NCBI RefSeq assembly: GCF_900156465.1
Contig: NZ_LT707064.1
Coordinates: forward strand, 3,673,001-3,737,000
Origin: Pseudomonas sp. 7SR1
Lineage (GTDB): Bacteria; Pseudomonadota; Gammaproteobacteria; Pseudomonadales; Pseudomonadaceae
Direction of reading: 5' to 3'
DNA: 64,000 nucleotides
Below are positions 41,702 to 51,244 of the stretch, piece by piece. Position 1 is the stretch's first letter, and each line of letters opens with the position of its first letter. The notes beneath the pieces are model-generated. The model was not told the DNA's origin, ran no database searches, and worked only from the letters and a program-made list of their open reading frames with translations. The position numbers and the translations under genes were made by a program.

Positions 41702-43165
41702 ATGAACAACTTCGTCAAACCGGATACCGAACCGACGGTGAGCTTCGGCCCGTTCACCTTCCACCCGCAGCAGCGACTGGTCACCTGCGAGGGCAGGTCC
41801 CTGGCGCTGGGGGGGCGAGCCTTGGACATCCTCCAGGTCCTGGTGGAGCATGCCGGCACCTATGTCGACAAACAGACCCTCATTGCACGGGTCTGGCCAG
41901 ACAGTGTCGTGGAAGACATCAACCTGCGGGTGCATATCGCGGCGCTGCGCCGGGCCTTTCGCGATGGGACGGGCGCGTGTCGGTACATCCGCAACGATCC
42001 CGGGCAAGGCTATTGCTTTGCTCCCTCGCCGGTTTCAGCGTCACGGATAGAACGGCACAACCTGCCTGCGCGCCTGAGCCCGGTGCTCGGTCGAGACAGG
42101 GTGCTGGGGCAGTTGTTGGCCGAAATACCACGCCACGGCCTGACCACCGTGACCGGGCCGGGCGGCGTCGGCAAGACCACCGTGGCATTGCGGGTGGCAG
42201 AGCTGTTGCTGGGGCATCTCCATGACGGCGTCTGGTTCGTGGACCTGGACGCGCTTACGGATCCAGGCCAGGTACGAGGGTGTGTCGCCCGAACCCTGGG
42301 CCTGGCGCCCGAATCCCTTGAATGGCAATTGAAGCCCTGTCGGATGCTGTTGGTGCTCGACGGCTGCGATCGATTGCTCGATGGCTGCCGGGAACTGGTC
42401 TTGGAACTGCGCGCGGTTGCCCCCGATGTGTCGGTGCTGGTGAGCAGTCGCGAATGCCTGGACCTCGCCGATGAACATGTCGTGCAGCTGTCGGGCCTGG
42501 CGGTGACCGATGACCGCGAGGTCGAACAGGCGCTATTGGCCTGTCCGGCGGTGCAATTGCTGGTTGACCGGATTGGCGCCCGCCTGCAAGGGTTCAGGCC
42601 GAATGACCGGGAACGGAGGAGCCTCGCACGGATAGGCCAACGTCTCGATGGCTTGCCCCTGGCCCTGGAGTTGGCTGCGGCCCAGGTGGGCGTATTGGGC
42701 GTAGCGGGGGTGCTGGAACAACTGGACGACGGGCTGGCGCTGCTGAGCCATGGCCGGCGCACCGCGCTGGCTCGCCACCGCAGCCTGGAAGCCTCGCTGG
42801 ATTGGAGTTTTGAGCGCCTGGGAGCGGCTGGGCAGGCAGTGCTTCTGCGCTTGGCGGTGTTCGAAGGCCCCTTCACCCTGGAGGCGGCGCTGGCGGTGAT
42901 CAGTTGTCCGGAGCTGGAGGCGGCGCAAGTGGTATCACTGTTGTCGCAGTTGGTGAAACAGTCCCTGGTGATGCGCGATCGGTGTGGCGAAGAGGGTCGT
43001 TTCTTCCTGCTTCACACCACCCGCGCCTATGCCCTGGAAAAACTGCAGCGCGGCGGGCAGTGGCATCACTACCACCGGCGGTACGTGTTGCAGGAGGCCT
43101 GGGCCCCCCATTCAAGGCCCATGCCGCCGAGACATGGCTTTGAGCAACGCATCGGCCTGCACTAG
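41702..43165 (+). CDS. Winged-helix / NB-ARC-type ATPase regulator, apparently C-terminally truncated
   Basis: 487 residues. An OmpR-type winged helix (GGRALDILQVLVEHAGTYVD, SVVEDINLRVHIAALRRAF, residues 15-105) is followed by a STAND-type ATPase with Walker A GPGGVGKTT (about 158-166), Walker B MLLVLDGCD and RLDGLPLALELAAAQ. It stops where its paralogue (43112-45919, minus) keeps another 450 residues of helical repeats. The last 30 residues are read antisense through the paralogue's 3' end. No clear ribosome site. It may be a degraded copy or a short regulator. Confidence 0.7.
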   Translation: MNNFVKPDTEPTVSFGPFTFHPQQRLVTCEGRSLALGGRALDILQVLVEHAGTYVDKQTLIARVWPDSVVEDINLRVHIAALRRAFRDGTGACRYIRNDPGQGYCFAPSPVSASRIERHNLPARLSPVLGRDRVLGQLLAEIPRHGLTTVTGPGGVGKTTVALRVAELLLGHLHDGVWFVDLDALTDPGQVRGCVARTLGLAPESLEWQLKPCRMLLVLDGCDRLLDGCRELVLELRAVAPDVSVLVSSRECLDLADEHVVQLSGLAVTDDREVEQALLACPAVQLLVDRIGARLQGFRPNDRERRSLARIGQRLDGLPLALELAAAQVGVLGVAGVLEQLDDGLALLSHGRRTALARHRSLEASLDWSFERLGAAGQAVLLRLAVFEGPFTLEAALAVISCPELEAAQVVSLLSQLVKQSLVMRDRCGEEGRFFLLHTTRAYALEKLQRGGQWHHYHRRYVLQEAWAPHSRPMPPRHGFEQRIGLH

Positions 43166-45919
43166 ATCCGGTGTCTCGAAACCCTCGCTGAAACGGCGAT
43201 AAACCGGTTCGAGCAGGTTGCGCGCCGCCTGCTCCTGACCCTGGCGCAGCCATAGCCGGGCCAGGGACATGGCGCTGCGCAGCTCCCAGGCCAGGGCATG
43301 CTGCTCGCGAGCCACCTTCAAAGCTGCTTGCAGTTGTACTTCGGCCCGTTTTTCCATCGCAGGGTCCTCCTGCGCCAGCAAGGCCTGCGCGCCGGCCCGC
43401 AGGATTTCCGCCGTGCACCAGCCCGCGGTACCGTCATGGGCCCGTTCGACCTGGTCCGGGCATACCTGGTCGGCCCGCAGGGTGACGACGATATCCTGGA
43501 TCAGACCGGTCGCGGCCAGGCCCGCCTGTACGGGAACACCCTCGAAGGCGTCGGCGTAGCGGTCCGCCCAGCCGTGAAACAGCATCACCGAATGCTTCTT
43601 GGCCTGGTGCCGCAACATCTGGAGCCGCTCCCGGGCGCTTGCCGGATCGCCGTTGTAGTGCTCGATCACGCAACCGGCCAGGGCCAGGGTGTAGCAGATC
43701 GAGGTGCCATGGTTGATCTGCAAGGCGATTTGCAACGCGAGGCTGGCGGTGCGCCGGGCTTTCTCGGCGAAACCTTGCAACCAGAGAATCCGCGCAAGCA
43801 TGGTCAACGCGGCGACGCTCTGGTCGTATTGCACGCCGAAGCCGTGGGTGAAGCGGCTGAGGTGGCCGCTCTGGGCCAGGCGCTGGAGCACCTGCTCGGC
43901 GTCGTGCCGGGCGGCATCCTGGTTTCCGTCGAAATGCAGCGCCAGCACCCGCAGGCGCTGGGTGCTCAGGGACAGGATAGGGTCATGCATGCCCAGCCGG
44001 TCGAAATCCTCGCTCTGCTCCAGGGCTTGCCGATAGTGACCACAGCTGAGGTTGACGGCCATGTGGCCCGACACCGCCCGCAGCTCGCTGGTCAGGTCCT
44101 GGCACTGCTGTGCCAGCTGTCGGGCGGTGATGAATGCGTCGATGGTCGCGGGTGTGCCGCCTTCGGTGTGATAGCTGAAACTGCCGCGGGCCAGTTCCAG
44201 GGCGAGGGTGAGCCTTGGGCAGGGCATTGGGCTCGCCCGGAGCAATGCCAAGGCCTTGTTGACGTAAAGGCCATGTTCCTTGAGCAGCGACAATTCCTGC
44301 CAGAGAGGCAGCGTCCGGGCGGTCAGGCGAATGGCGACCGCGTGTGCGCCCTGGGGGGCCAGGCCACGGTCAAGCGCGGCGCGGATGTCGTCGCGATAGT
44401 CGGCGTAGCGGGCGATCCAGAGGCGGGTGGGGGTGTTTTCCCAATCCTTCTCGGCCTGCTCCATCAACGCCAGGCAGCGCTCCGCATGGCGAGCCTGGCT
44501 GGCGGAGAGCTCCGCGGCCTCGGCCAGTTTTTCCAAGGCATAACTGCGGGTCGTGTCCAACAGGCGATAGCGCACTTCTTCGTCGCCAAGCTCGACGTTG
44601 AGCAGCGACTTGGCGACCAACTGGCTGATGGACACCAGCACCTGATCCGGCGCGACATGGGGGCCAATGATCACGGCGGCAGCCGACGCCAGGTTGAAAC
44701 TGCCCATGAACACCGCCAGCCGTCGCAGGCAGGTCTGCTCGCAGGGCGTCAGCAGTGCGAAGCTCCAGTCCAGCGTGGCGCGCAGGGTCTGCTGGCGGGG
44801 GGCGCCGCTCTCGCGGTCCTGATGGAGGAGGGCGACACTGTCATGGAGTTGCCTGTGCAGGGCGTCGAGCCCGAAGCGGCCGATCTGGGCGGCGGCCAGC
44901 TCGATGGCCAGGGGAATGCCGTCCAGTCGCTGGCAGATATCGACGACGAGGGGAACCTCCCGGTCGGTCAGCTCGAAACTCTCCAGGCTGGCCATCGCTC
45001 GCTCGGCGAACAGTTGCAACGCCGGGTATTGCAAGGCGGGGTAGCCCTCGATGGGCATCTCCCGGGGCGGGAAGGCCAGGGCGTCCAGGCGTTGCACATA
45101 TTCACCTTCGGCACGCAGGTCTTCGCGACTGGTGGCCAGGATATGCAGGTGCGGCGCACCGCGCAGCAGGGTTTCGCAGAACTGCGCGACGGCGTCGATC
45201 AGGTGCTCGCAATTGTCGATCACCAGCAGCAGGTGCCGCTCCTTGAACTGGCGCACGATGACATCCAGCGCCTCCCCCCCGTAAGGCGGTAGCTCCAGCA
45301 GTGCGCACAGGTTCGGCGCGATCATGGCCGGGTCGTTGAGGGACGCCAGGTCGAGCAGGTACGTGCCGTCGCGGTAGTGACCGATCAACCGTTCGGCGAC
45401 GCGCAGGGCGACGGTGGTCTTGCCGATGCCCCCCGTGCCCACCAGGGTGATGAAGCGTTTGCGCGGCAGTTGGGCCACCAGGTTTTCCAGGATCGCCTGG
45501 CGTCCGATCATCCGGTTGCGCGGCAGTGGCAGGTTATGGGTCGATGACGGATGGGGAATGGGCGCCTGGCGCTCGAACGGTTCGAAGGAGATCGGTGCCA
45601 CGAAACTGTAGCCACGTTGCGCCACGGTGACGATGTAGCGCTGGCCGGCCTGGCCGTCGCCCAGGGCCTTGCGCAATGCCGCGACGTGCACCCGCAGGTT
45701 GGTGTCTTCCACCACGCTCCTGGGCCAGACACGGGCGATCAGCTGTTGTTTGCTGACCACTTGGCCGGCGTGTTCGAGCAACACCAGCAGGATCTCCACC
45801 GCCCGCCGCCCCAGGCGCAGCGGCTGGCCAGCCTCCAGCACCAGGCGCTGGCGGGGATGGACGTGGTAGGGGCCGAAATGCACGGTCTGTTCGACGGGCA
45901 GGTCGAGGTCGTGGCTCAT
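43112..45919 (-). CDS. Winged-helix / NB-ARC-type ATPase regulator with C-terminal repeats
   Basis: 935 residues from ATG 45919. Winged helix (LGRRAVEILLVLLEHAGQVV, SVVEDTNLRVHVAALRKAL, residues 10-110), ATPase with Walker A GTGGIGKTT (about 155-163), Walker B LLLVIDNCEH and RLDGIPLAIELAAAQ, then about 450 residues of TPR-like helices (ALELARGSFSYHTEGGTPAT, EQHALAWELRSAMSLARLWL). Such proteins sense a signal through the repeats and activate transcription. It is divergent from the hydrolase at 46183, which may be its target. Confidence 0.85.
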   Translation of the reverse strand: MSHDLDLPVEQTVHFGPYHVHPRQRLVLEAGQPLRLGRRAVEILLVLLEHAGQVVSKQQLIARVWPRSVVEDTNLRVHVAALRKALGDGQAGQRYIVTVAQRGYSFVAPISFEPFERQAPIPHPSSTHNLPLPRNRMIGRQAILENLVAQLPRKRFITLVGTGGIGKTTVALRVAERLIGHYRDGTYLLDLASLNDPAMIAPNLCALLELPPYGGEALDVIVRQFKERHLLLVIDNCEHLIDAVAQFCETLLRGAPHLHILATSREDLRAEGEYVQRLDALAFPPREMPIEGYPALQYPALQLFAERAMASLESFELTDREVPLVVDICQRLDGIPLAIELAAAQIGRFGLDALHRQLHDSVALLHQDRESGAPRQQTLRATLDWSFALLTPCEQTCLRRLAVFMGSFNLASAAAVIIGPHVAPDQVLVSISQLVAKSLLNVELGDEEVRYRLLDTTRSYALEKLAEAAELSASQARHAERCLALMEQAEKDWENTPTRLWIARYADYRDDIRAALDRGLAPQGAHAVAIRLTARTLPLWQELSLLKEHGLYVNKALALLRASPMPCPRLTLALELARGSFSYHTEGGTPATIDAFITARQLAQQCQDLTSELRAVSGHMAVNLSCGHYRQALEQSEDFDRLGMHDPILSLSTQRLRVLALHFDGNQDAARHDAEQVLQRLAQSGHLSRFTHGFGVQYDQSVAALTMLARILWLQGFAEKARRTASLALQIALQINHGTSICYTLALAGCVIEHYNGDPASARERLQMLRHQAKKHSVMLFHGWADRYADAFEGVPVQAGLAATGLIQDIVVTLRADQVCPDQVERAHDGTAGWCTAEILRAGAQALLAQEDPAMEKRAEVQLQAALKVAREQHALAWELRSAMSLARLWLRQGQEQAARNLLEPVYRRFSEGFETPDLVQADALLKAMSRRHGP

Positions 45920-46182
45920 GTTGCGCTCAATAGGTGTCTCGGTGCATGGATTTACCCGAGCATATTCCTCAGGTTTGGTTGCAAGTGCAACGGCCAAGAG
46001 GCTCTGGCTCCAGCTTTCCAACAGCGGGACCCTTGGCGCGAGAGCGCTCTGGGCGCACCACCAGGCATCGCCATTCGGGCTTTCAACACGCCGTCTTCGG
46101 AAAAATTAACAACGTTTAACTCACGCCCATGACGCCGATGGCTGGACCATCTGTCCATCTACCCACCTCAAGGAAGCATGTC

Positions 46183-47004
46183 ATGAGCACCTTCATCACC
46201 CGCGATGGCACCGAGATCTACTACAAGGATTGGGGCAGTGGGCAGCCGGTAGTCTTCAGCCACGGCTGGCCGTTGAACTCCGACAGTTGGGAGGCGCAGA
46301 TGATGTTCCTGGCGTCCAACGGCTATCGGGTGATTGCCCATGACCGCCGTGGACACGGACGCTCCAGCCAGCCCTGGGACGGCAACGACATGGACACCTA
46401 TGCCGACGACCTGGCCGAGCTGATCGAGCGTCTGGACCTCAAGCAAGCCGTGCTGCTCGGTTTCTCCACGGGCGGTGGCGAAGTGGCGCGCTACATCGGC
46501 CGTCATGGCGCCGCCCGCGTTGCCAAGGCCGGGCTGATCTCGGCCGTGCCGCCGTTGATGCTCCGTACCCCGGCCAACCCGGGTGGCTTGCCTGTCGAGG
46601 TGTTCGACGGTTTCCGCCAGGCCTCCCTGGCCGACCGTTCTCAGCTATACAAGGATGTGGCCAGCGCATTCTTCGGCGCCAACCGGCCGGGTGCCAAGGT
46701 ATCCCAGGGCATGATCGACTGGTTCTGGATGCAGGGCATGCTCGCCGGGCACAAGAATGCCTATGACTGCATCAAGGCCTTCTCCGAGACGGATTTCACC
46801 GAGGACCTGCTCAAGATCGATGTACCGACGCTGGTGGTCCATGGCGATGACGACCAGGTGGTGCCGATCGAAACTGCCGGTATCGCGGCCGCGAAACTGC
46901 TCGCCAACGCCCAACTGCTGGTCTACCCCGGCGCGCCCCACGGCCTGACCGATACCCACAAGGACCGACTGAACGCGGACTTGCTGGCGTTCATCCAGGG
47001 CTGA
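46183..47004 (+). CDS. Alpha/beta hydrolase, non-haem haloperoxidase/arylesterase type
   Basis: 273 residues from ATG 46183 with AAGGAAG upstream. Nucleophile elbow GFSTGG with Ser 95, acid in [11 protein letters not shown] (about 229), His in GAPHGLT (about 258), and the oxyanion [24 protein letters not shown] is the typical start of cofactor-free haloperoxidase-like esterases. The substrate is unknown. Divergent from the 935-residue regulator gene. Confidence 0.9.
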   Translation: MSTFITRDGTEIYYKDWGSGQPVVFSHGWPLNSDSWEAQMMFLASNGYRVIAHDRRGHGRSSQPWDGNDMDTYADDLAELIERLDLKQAVLLGFSTGGGEVARYIGRHGAARVAKAGLISAVPPLMLRTPANPGGLPVEVFDGFRQASLADRSQLYKDVASAFFGANRPGAKVSQGMIDWFWMQGMLAGHKNAYDCIKAFSETDFTEDLLKIDVPTLVVHGDDDQVVPIETAGIAAAKLLANAQLLVYPGAPHGLTDTHKDRLNADLLAFIQG

Positions 47005-47016
47005 TCAAGCCACACA

Positions 47017-47124
47017 CCTGTGGGAGCGAGCTTGCTCCGGGCGGCGTTCCGACGATGGCGGCGCAACAGTCAACATCGCCGCCGACTGACATTCGCCTAT
47101 CGCGAGCAGGATCGCTCTCACAGG
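47017..47124. repeat. Paired REP element (inverted)
   Basis: CCTGTGGGAGCGAGCTTGCTCC (47017-47039) and, inverted, GCGAGCAGGATCGCTCTCACAGG (47102-47124), with an inner GGCGGCG/CGCCGCC stem. This is the Pseudomonas BIME arrangement, 27 bases before the LysR start. Confidence 0.8.
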
Positions 47125-47150
47125 ATCGGTATTCGACAGGACTGATACCC

Positions 47151-48098
47151 ATGAACCGCAACGATTTACGCCGCCTCGACATGAACCTGTTGGTGATCTT
47201 CGAGGCGTTGATGTTCGAGAAGAACCTGACCCGCGTCGCCGAAAAGCTGTTCATGGGCCAGCCGGCGGTGAGTGCGGCGCTTGGGCGGCTGCGGGATCTG
47301 TTCGACGATCCGCTGTTGATCCGCAACGGTCGCGGCATGGAGCCGACACCCCGGGCCCTGGCCATCCTCAAGGAACTGCAACCGGCCATGGACACCATTT
47401 CCGGCGCGGTCAGCCGGGCCAAGGCCTTCGATCCTTCCACCAGTTGCGACGTGTTCCGTATCGGTTTGTCGGACGACGCCGAGTTCGGCCTGTTTCCGCC
47501 GCTGCTCAGCCAGCTCCGGGAGGAGGCGCCGGGCATCATCGTGGTGGTCCGGCGCGCCAATTTCCTGTTGATGTCGTCGCTGCTGGCCAGCGGTGAAATC
47601 AGCGTCGGTGTCAGCTACACCACCGACCTGCCGGCCAATGCCAAGCGCAAGAAACTGCGGGACATTCCCTGCAAGGTCTTGCGCGGTGACAAGCGCCCCG
47701 GGCCGCTGACCCTGGACGAATACTGCTCGCGGCCCCACGCGATGGTGTCGTTCTCGGGGGACCTGAGCGGCAACATCGACCTGGACCTGGCCCGCATCGG
47801 CCGGACGCGCAAGGTCGTGCTGGCTGTGCCGCAGTTCAGCGGTCTGCGGGCGTTGCTGGCCGGCACCGAACTGATCGCCACCGTGCCCGACTACGCGGCC
47901 TGCGCCTTGGTGGAAGGCTGCGGGCTGCGGGCCGAGGATCCGCCGTTCCAGATCAATGCCGCCGAGCTGTCCATGGTCTGGAGCGGCGTGCATGACAACG
48001 ATCCGGCCGAGCGCTGGCTGCGCTCGCGCATCGCCACGCACATGTCCCAGTCGCTGCCGGTGGATGCGCCGGCGACCGCACAAGGAACCCAGCGATGA
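47151..48098 (+). CDS. LysR-family transcriptional regulator
   Basis: 315 residues from ATG 47151. N-terminal winged helix LDMNLLVIFEALMFEKNLTR and QPAVSAALGRLRDLFDDPLL, typical of the NodD/NahR-like LysR branch. The effector-binding domain follows (FRIGLSDDAEFGLFPPLLSQ). It overlaps DoxX by four bases, so it is probably co-transcribed with it, an unusual arrangement for LysR genes, which often diverge from their targets. Confidence 0.9.
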   Translation: MNRNDLRRLDMNLLVIFEALMFEKNLTRVAEKLFMGQPAVSAALGRLRDLFDDPLLIRNGRGMEPTPRALAILKELQPAMDTISGAVSRAKAFDPSTSCDVFRIGLSDDAEFGLFPPLLSQLREEAPGIIVVVRRANFLLMSSLLASGEISVGVSYTTDLPANAKRKKLRDIPCKVLRGDKRPGPLTLDEYCSRPHAMVSFSGDLSGNIDLDLARIGRTRKVVLAVPQFSGLRALLAGTELIATVPDYAACALVEGCGLRAEDPPFQINAAELSMVWSGVHDNDPAERWLRSRIATHMSQSLPVDAPATAQGTQR

Positions 48099-48508
48099 AC
48101 CTGGCCGACGAACGCTCGCTGCAGGACTGGGGATTGCTGTTCCTGCGCCTGAGCGGGGCGCTGTTCCTGCTGTGGGTCCATGGGCTGCCGAAGCTGCTGC
48201 ACTACAGCGCCGAGTTGACCCGCATCGAAGACCCGTTCCACCTGGGCGCGGCGCCGACCCTGGTGTTGGCGATCCTGGCCGAAGTGCTGTGTCCGCTGCT
48301 GATCGCCATCGGCGTGCTGGTGCGCCTGGCCTGTCTGCCGATCCTGTTTTTGCTGGCTGTTGCGCTGCTGTTGGTGCATCCCCAATGGAGCCTCGAAGAA
48401 GGGCAATTCGGCTGGCTCCTGCTGATCATCTTTACCAGCGTGTTCATTGCCGGGCCTGGGCGCCTGGCGCTGAACGCGCGCTTTGCCGGAGTGTTTCGTC
48501 ATGTCTGA
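48095..48508 (+). CDS. DoxX-family membrane protein
   Basis: 137 residues, start overlapping LysR (ATGA). Four hydrophobic spans (LLFLRLSGALFLLWVHGLPK, LVLAILAEVLCPLLIAIGVL, LACLPILFLLAVALLLV, FGWLLLIIFTSVFIAGPG). DoxX proteins act in membrane redox or sulfur metabolism, often with unknown substrate. Overlaps the next gene by eight bases. Confidence 0.85.
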   Translation: MNLADERSLQDWGLLFLRLSGALFLLWVHGLPKLLHYSAELTRIEDPFHLGAAPTLVLAILAEVLCPLLIAIGVLVRLACLPILFLLAVALLLVHPQWSLEEGQFGWLLLIIFTSVFIAGPGRLALNARFAGVFRHV

Positions 48509-49136
48509 ATCCCAAACCGTCGAACCCGTCGCCAGCCACGCCCGGCCCGGCTTCGATGAAATCGTGACCCTGGTGGTCAAGCACCGGATCAAGGCCGGCC
48601 AGGAGGCTGCCTATGAGACCTGGCTCAGGCGCATCGTGCGGGTGGCCGGTGGATGGCCGGGGCACCTGGGCGTCGATGTGGTCCGGGGCCGGCAGGGCGG
48701 GTTGTCGCTGTTCACCTGCGTGCTGCGTTTCTGCTCCACCGAGGCCATGCAGCGCTGGCTGGAATCGTCCGAGCGCAGTGAGCTGGTGGCGCAAGCCAAG
48801 CCCTTGCTGGCCGACGGTGACCAGACCGAAGTGGCGCCTCACAAGGAGTTCTGGTTCGCCCCGTTGGCGGATGCCGCCGCGCCACCGCCCCGTTGGAAAC
48901 AGGCCGTGGTGACGCTGCTGGTCATCCTGCCGCACACCTTGCTGGTGCCGCTGCTGTGGGGGCCGCTGCTGCAACTCCATGCATTGCTCTCCAACTATGT
49001 CGTCGCCACGTTCCTGATCACCCTGACCATCGTGCTCTCGGTGGTGTACGTATGCATGCCTATGGCGACCCGGTTGTTCGCGCCCTGGCTGGAGGCGTCC
49101 AACCTCGAACACCTGGAGCCCGACGATGGCCAATAA
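48501..49136 (+). CDS. ABM-domain (antibiotic biosynthesis monooxygenase-like) membrane protein
   Basis: 211 residues. The N-terminal ferredoxin-like ABM fold (residues 20-115, IVTLVVKHRIKAGQEAAYET, GGLSLFTCVLRFCSTEAMQR) is joined to two C-terminal membrane spans (AVVTLLVILPHTLLVPLLWG and VVATFLITLTIVLSVVYVCM). Part of the LysR-DoxX-ABM-amidohydrolase unit, overlapping on both sides. Reaction unknown. Confidence 0.8.
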   Translation: MSESQTVEPVASHARPGFDEIVTLVVKHRIKAGQEAAYETWLRRIVRVAGGWPGHLGVDVVRGRQGGLSLFTCVLRFCSTEAMQRWLESSERSELVAQAKPLLADGDQTEVAPHKEFWFAPLADAAAPPPRWKQAVVTLLVILPHTLLVPLLWGPLLQLHALLSNYVVATFLITLTIVLSVVYVCMPMATRLFAPWLEASNLEHLEPDDGQ

Positions 49137-51102
49137 CGACGATCCACAAGATCCACGCGATCCACTGCGCCGCCAGTTGCTGGCCGCCGGATCCCTGCTC
49201 AGCGCCGCGGCGGCTTTCTGGCCGGGCCTGTCCTTCGCTTCTTCACATTCAAAAGGAAATCCGATGAGTGCCGATCTGATTCTGTTCAATGGCCAGTTCC
49301 ATACCGTCGACCGTGAAAAGCCCCGCGCCAGTGCGGTCGCCATCAGCCAGGGCAAATTCGTCGCGGTGGGCACCGACGCCGAGGCCATGGCCCTGCGCGG
49401 CAGCGCTACCCAGGTCATCGACCTCAAGGGACGCACGGTCATTCCCGGGCTCAATGACTCGCACCTGCACCTGATCCGCGGTGGCCTGAACTACAACCTG
49501 GAACTGCGCTGGGAAGGCGTGCCGTCCCTGGCCGATGCCCTGCGCATGCTCAAGGACCAGGCCGACCGCACACCGACGCCGCAATGGGTGCGGGTCGTGG
49601 GGGGCTGGAACGAGTTCCAGTTCGCCGAAAAGCGCATGCCCACCCTGGAAGAGCTCAACCAGGCTGCGCCCGACACCCCGGTGTTCGTCCTGCACCTGTA
49701 CGATCGTGCCTTGCTCAACCGCGCTGCGCTGCGGGTAGCCGGCTATACCCGTGACACGCCGAACCCCCCGGGCGGCGAGATCGTCCGCGACAGCAAGGGC
49801 GAACCCACCGGCATGCTGGTGGCGCGCCCCAACGCGATGATCCTCTATTCGACCCTGGCCAAGGGTCCGAAGCTGCCCCTGGAGTACCAGGTCAACTCCA
49901 CCCGCCAGTTCATGCGTGAACTCAATCGCCTGGGGCTGACCAGTGCCATCGACGCCGGCGGTGGCTTCCAGAACTACCCGGACGATTACGCGGTCATCGA
50001 ACAGCTGGCCCGTGAGCAGCAGTTGACGGTGCGCATCGCCTACAACCTGTTCACCCAGAAACCCAAGGAAGAACTCACCGACTTCAAGAACTGGACCGGC
50101 AGCGTCAAGCTGCACCAGGGTGATGACTTCCTGCGGCATAACGGCGCCGGCGAAATGCTGGTGTTCTCGGCGGCGGACTTCGAAGACTTCCTGGAGCCGC
50201 GCCCGGACCTGCCGCCCGGCATGGAGCAGGACCTGGAACCGGTGGTGCGCCATCTGGTGGAGCAACGCTGGCCGTTCCGCCTGCATGCCACCTATGACGA
50301 ATCCATCAGCCGCATGCTCGATGTGTTCGAGAAGGTCAACCGCGACATCCCGTTCAACGGCCTGCCGTGGTTCTTCGACCATGCCGAGACCATCACGCCG
50401 AAGAACATCGAGCGGGTCCGGGCGCTGGGTGGTGGCATTGCGATCCAGGACCGCATGGCGTTCCAGGGTGAATATTTCGTCGACCGCTACGGTGCCAAGG
50501 CCGCCGAAGCCACGCCGCCGATCAAGCGCATGCTGGCCGAAGGCGTGCCGGTAGGCGCAGGCACCGACGCCACGCGCGTCTCCAGCTACAACCCCTGGAC
50601 CTCGCTGTACTGGATGGTCAGCGGTCGCACGGTGGGCGGCCTGGCCTTGCACGAGCAAGGGCTGCCGCGCCTGACCGCGCTGGAGCTGTTCACCCATGGC
50701 AGCGCCTGGTTCTCATCGGAGCAAGGCAAGAAAGGCCAGATCAAGGTCGGCCAACTGGCGGACCTGGCGGCATTGAGCGCGGACTTCTTCAGCGTCGAGG
50801 AAGAGGCCATCAAGTGGATCGAGTCGGTGTTGACGGTGGTCGACGGCAAGGTGGTGTATGCCGCCGGCGATTTCGAAAAACTCGGCCCTGCCAGCGTCCC
50901 GGTGCTGCCGGACTGGTCGCCGGTGGTCAAGGTGCCCGGCCACTGGCGGCCGACCTCGCCGCTGCAGGCGCAGGTCCACCAGTGCAGTGGCCCTTGCGCG
51001 GTGCATTCCCACAGCCATGAACGCGCGCGGCTGTCGAACGTCCCGGTCAGCGATTTCCAAGGCTTCTGGGGCGCGTTCGGCTGCTCCTGCTTCGCCTTTT
51101 GA
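49126..51102 (+). CDS. Tat-exported amidohydrolase (YtcJ-like) with Cys/His-rich tail
   Basis: 658 residues. Twin-arginine signal RRQLLAAGSLLSAAAAFWPG near residues 15-34. The metal-dependent amidohydrolase domain begins at DLILFNGQFHTVD, with metal ligands HLHL (about 111) and later H of FRLHATYDES and FFDHAE, and the catalytic Asp in GAGTDATRVSS. The C-terminus after ADFEKLG is extra: HQCSGPCAVHSHSHERAR and GFWGAFGCSCFAF. Met 47 (ATG 49264) has its own AAAGGA ribosome site, so a cytoplasmic form may also be made. The substrate is unknown. Confidence 0.82.
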   Translation: MANNDDPQDPRDPLRRQLLAAGSLLSAAAAFWPGLSFASSHSKGNPMSADLILFNGQFHTVDREKPRASAVAISQGKFVAVGTDAEAMALRGSATQVIDLKGRTVIPGLNDSHLHLIRGGLNYNLELRWEGVPSLADALRMLKDQADRTPTPQWVRVVGGWNEFQFAEKRMPTLEELNQAAPDTPVFVLHLYDRALLNRAALRVAGYTRDTPNPPGGEIVRDSKGEPTGMLVARPNAMILYSTLAKGPKLPLEYQVNSTRQFMRELNRLGLTSAIDAGGGFQNYPDDYAVIEQLAREQQLTVRIAYNLFTQKPKEELTDFKNWTGSVKLHQGDDFLRHNGAGEMLVFSAADFEDFLEPRPDLPPGMEQDLEPVVRHLVEQRWPFRLHATYDESISRMLDVFEKVNRDIPFNGLPWFFDHAETITPKNIERVRALGGGIAIQDRMAFQGEYFVDRYGAKAAEATPPIKRMLAEGVPVGAGTDATRVSSYNPWTSLYWMVSGRTVGGLALHEQGLPRLTALELFTHGSAWFSSEQGKKGQIKVGQLADLAALSADFFSVEEEAIKWIESVLTVVDGKVVYAAGDFEKLGPASVPVLPDWSPVVKVPGHWRPTSPLQAQVHQCSGPCAVHSHSHERARLSNVPVSDFQGFWGAFGCSCFAF

Positions 51103-51117
51103 CTAACAACCACTTTC

Positions 51118-51211
51118 CCTGTGAGAGCGAGCCTGCTCGCGAAGACGTCGGATCCTCCGGCATCGCCGCAAGCTGATACACCGCTTTGGCGAGCAGGCTC
51201 GCTCCCACAGG
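51118..51211. repeat. Paired REP element (inverted)
   Basis: CCCTGTGAGAGCGAGCCTGC (51118-51137) and, inverted, GCGAGCAGGCTCGCTCCCAC (51190-51209). Same family as the pair at 47017. Between the amidohydrolase and the YcaC-type gene. Confidence 0.8.
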
Positions 51212-51244
51212 TTTTCGTCATCATCCATCCAAAGGAGTCATCCC

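Noticed and set aside
43298..45292. 664-codon plus-strand frame opposite the long regulator
   Set aside because: Shadow of the 935-residue regulator; Gly/Gln-rich without motifs.
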